Below the pieces are notes generated by a model. It did not search any database. It was not told the origin of the DNA and saw only the letters and a program-made list of their open reading frames with translations. A DNA stretch of 5,022 nt from Acholeplasmatales bacterium (GTDB taxonomy: Bacteria; Bacillota_I; Bacilli_A; Acholeplasmatales; Anaeroplasmataceae). Numbering within the stretch: the stretch's first letter is position 1; every line of letters starts with the position of its first letter. Positions 4,100 through 5,022 of this stretch are shown here, piece after piece. The stretch covers positions 1-5,022 of the forward strand of contig JAILGR010000113.1 in NCBI GenBank assembly GCA_024696565.1. Reading direction: 5' to 3'. Made by a program: the position numbers and the translations under genes.

Positions 4100-5022
4100 T
4101 CACACTTCTTCTAAATCTCGTGTTTTACTTTTATCTTCATACATTCTCTTATCAATTTCACGCATTAATTCATCAATAGCATATTTATTAAAATCCGCTT
4201 TAGAATAACCAATTGATATAGATAATATATAAGGCGCCATTTTAGATGAATTATAAGTTTCAAATTGTCTATGAATATTATTAACAACTTCTTGAATAAT
4301 AAAATCTACATGAGTATTTAAAACAATAACAAATTCATCACCAGCATAACGAATTACAGTACCATAAGAACCAACAGCAATTCTTAACAATCTACCAGTT
4401 GTAATTAATGCCTCATCACCTACTGAATGGCCATATTTATCATTGATTTTTTTAAAGCCATTTAAATCTAACATCATAGCTGTATATTCAGCCATCCTTC
4501 TTGAATTAGACATCTTCTTTTTTAATTGGTCTAAATAATATCTATTATATAACCCAGTTAATTTATCAAAAGAAATTAAATCACTTTGAACACTCATTAA
4601 TATTCCACATACAGCTAAGGTAAAACCAATACCAAATGTTGAAATGCCATAATAAACTGCTTGAGCAGTAATACCTAAAGCTACAGGAACAATAAACACC
4701 CAAATAGGGAAGAATTTTAAAACTCCACCTTTTCTTCTAATTCTAATGAAATAAATAATACTTTCAATTAACATTAAAATACATAATACACTAAAAATTA
4801 AGAAACCAGTATATCCACCATTAACTCTGTTATAAACACAATTTGAATCAACTGTAAAAATATATGGGATGAAAACATTAACTATTAAGGCAATTAAAGC
4901 AAATGATAAAATTACACAATATGTAATTATTCTTTGCCTACTAACACTACCTGTCAAATGTAATGATAAAAACACTCCCCAAGTCATAGTAATACAAACA
5001 ACAATAAAATATAATGCACCAT
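4100..5022 (-). CDS. Membrane-anchored GGDEF protein, probable diguanylate cyclase (partial, N-terminus beyond right edge)
   Basis: GGDEF enzymes join two GTP into the second messenger cyclic di-GMP. Counting from the internal Met at 4985-4987, hydrophobic helices lie at about 20-45, 60-82, 93-112 and 113-133. The segment ITAQAVYYGISTFGIGFTLA and the following helix resemble the multi-helix input regions found before GGDEF domains in Bacillota. The GGDEF domain spans about 140-290: DKLTGLYNR (141-149), the metal-binding LDLNGFKKIND (173-183), KYGHSVGDEAL, and the signature RYAGDEF (213-219), where Ala replaces the first Gly. The inhibitory RxxD site is absent (Gly at both key positions, 206 and 209). 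The frame is open through 5022 and encodes more hydrophobic residues (GALYFIVVCIT) upstream of that Met, which has no RBS, so the real start is outside the window. The stop is TGA at 4100-4102. A hairpin and the phosphatase gene follow. Confidence 0.92.
   Translation of the reverse strand, partial: GALYFIVVCITMTWGVFLSLHLTGSVSRQRIITYCVILSFALIALIVNVFIPYIFTVDSNCVYNRVNGGYTGFLIFSVLCILMLIESIIYFIRIRRKGGVLKFFPIWVFIVPVALGITAQAVYYGISTFGIGFTLAVCGILMSVQSDLISFDKLTGLYNRYYLDQLKKKMSNSRRMAEYTAMMLDLNGFKKINDKYGHSVGDEALITTGRLLRIAVGSYGTVIRYAGDEFVIVLNTHVDFIIQEVVNNIHRQFETYNSSKMAPYILSISIGYSKADFNKYAIDELMREIDKRMYEDKSKTRDLEEV

Overview
The window is an AT-rich stretch in which all eight recognisable genes lie on the minus strand and are read from right to left. 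Strong purine-rich Shine-Dalgarno sites, TATAAT promoters, UGA used as a stop, a YutD-family protein and a short (444 aa) glucose-6-phosphate isomerase all point to a low-GC Gram-positive (Bacillota, Bacilli-like) bacterium, possibly an uncultured gut lineage. This placement is inference from gene content and composition. No phage, insertion sequence, CRISPR or RNA gene was seen.

In transcription order, the right edge cuts into a membrane-anchored GGDEF protein (4100-5022, N-terminus missing). A hairpin then precedes a low-molecular-weight protein tyrosine phosphatase (3602-4057). A promoter starts the next unit, a YutD-family protein with an Asn/Lys-rich tail (2845-3552) that overlaps a stand-alone NifU-type Fe-S carrier (2601-2855). 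This unit ends in a terminator, followed at once by an extended -10 promoter for glucose-6-phosphate isomerase (1172-2506). Another hairpin leads into a trimeric dUTPase (623-1126). Last come two small paralogous membrane proteins, each with its own promoter and separated by a terminator: 288-530, and 1-205, which runs off the left edge.

These are mostly core housekeeping functions (glycolysis, nucleotide pool sanitation, Fe-S transfer) mixed with signalling (GGDEF, phosphatase). The genes do not form one obvious pathway. No gap without a gene exceeds about 100 bases. I see no convincing new multi-gene system. The points most worth a second look are the tandem membrane-protein paralogues, two hairpins placed directly in front of ribosome binding sites with no room for a promoter, the low-complexity tail of the YutD homologue, and a GGDEF domain with an AGDEF signature and no inhibitory site.
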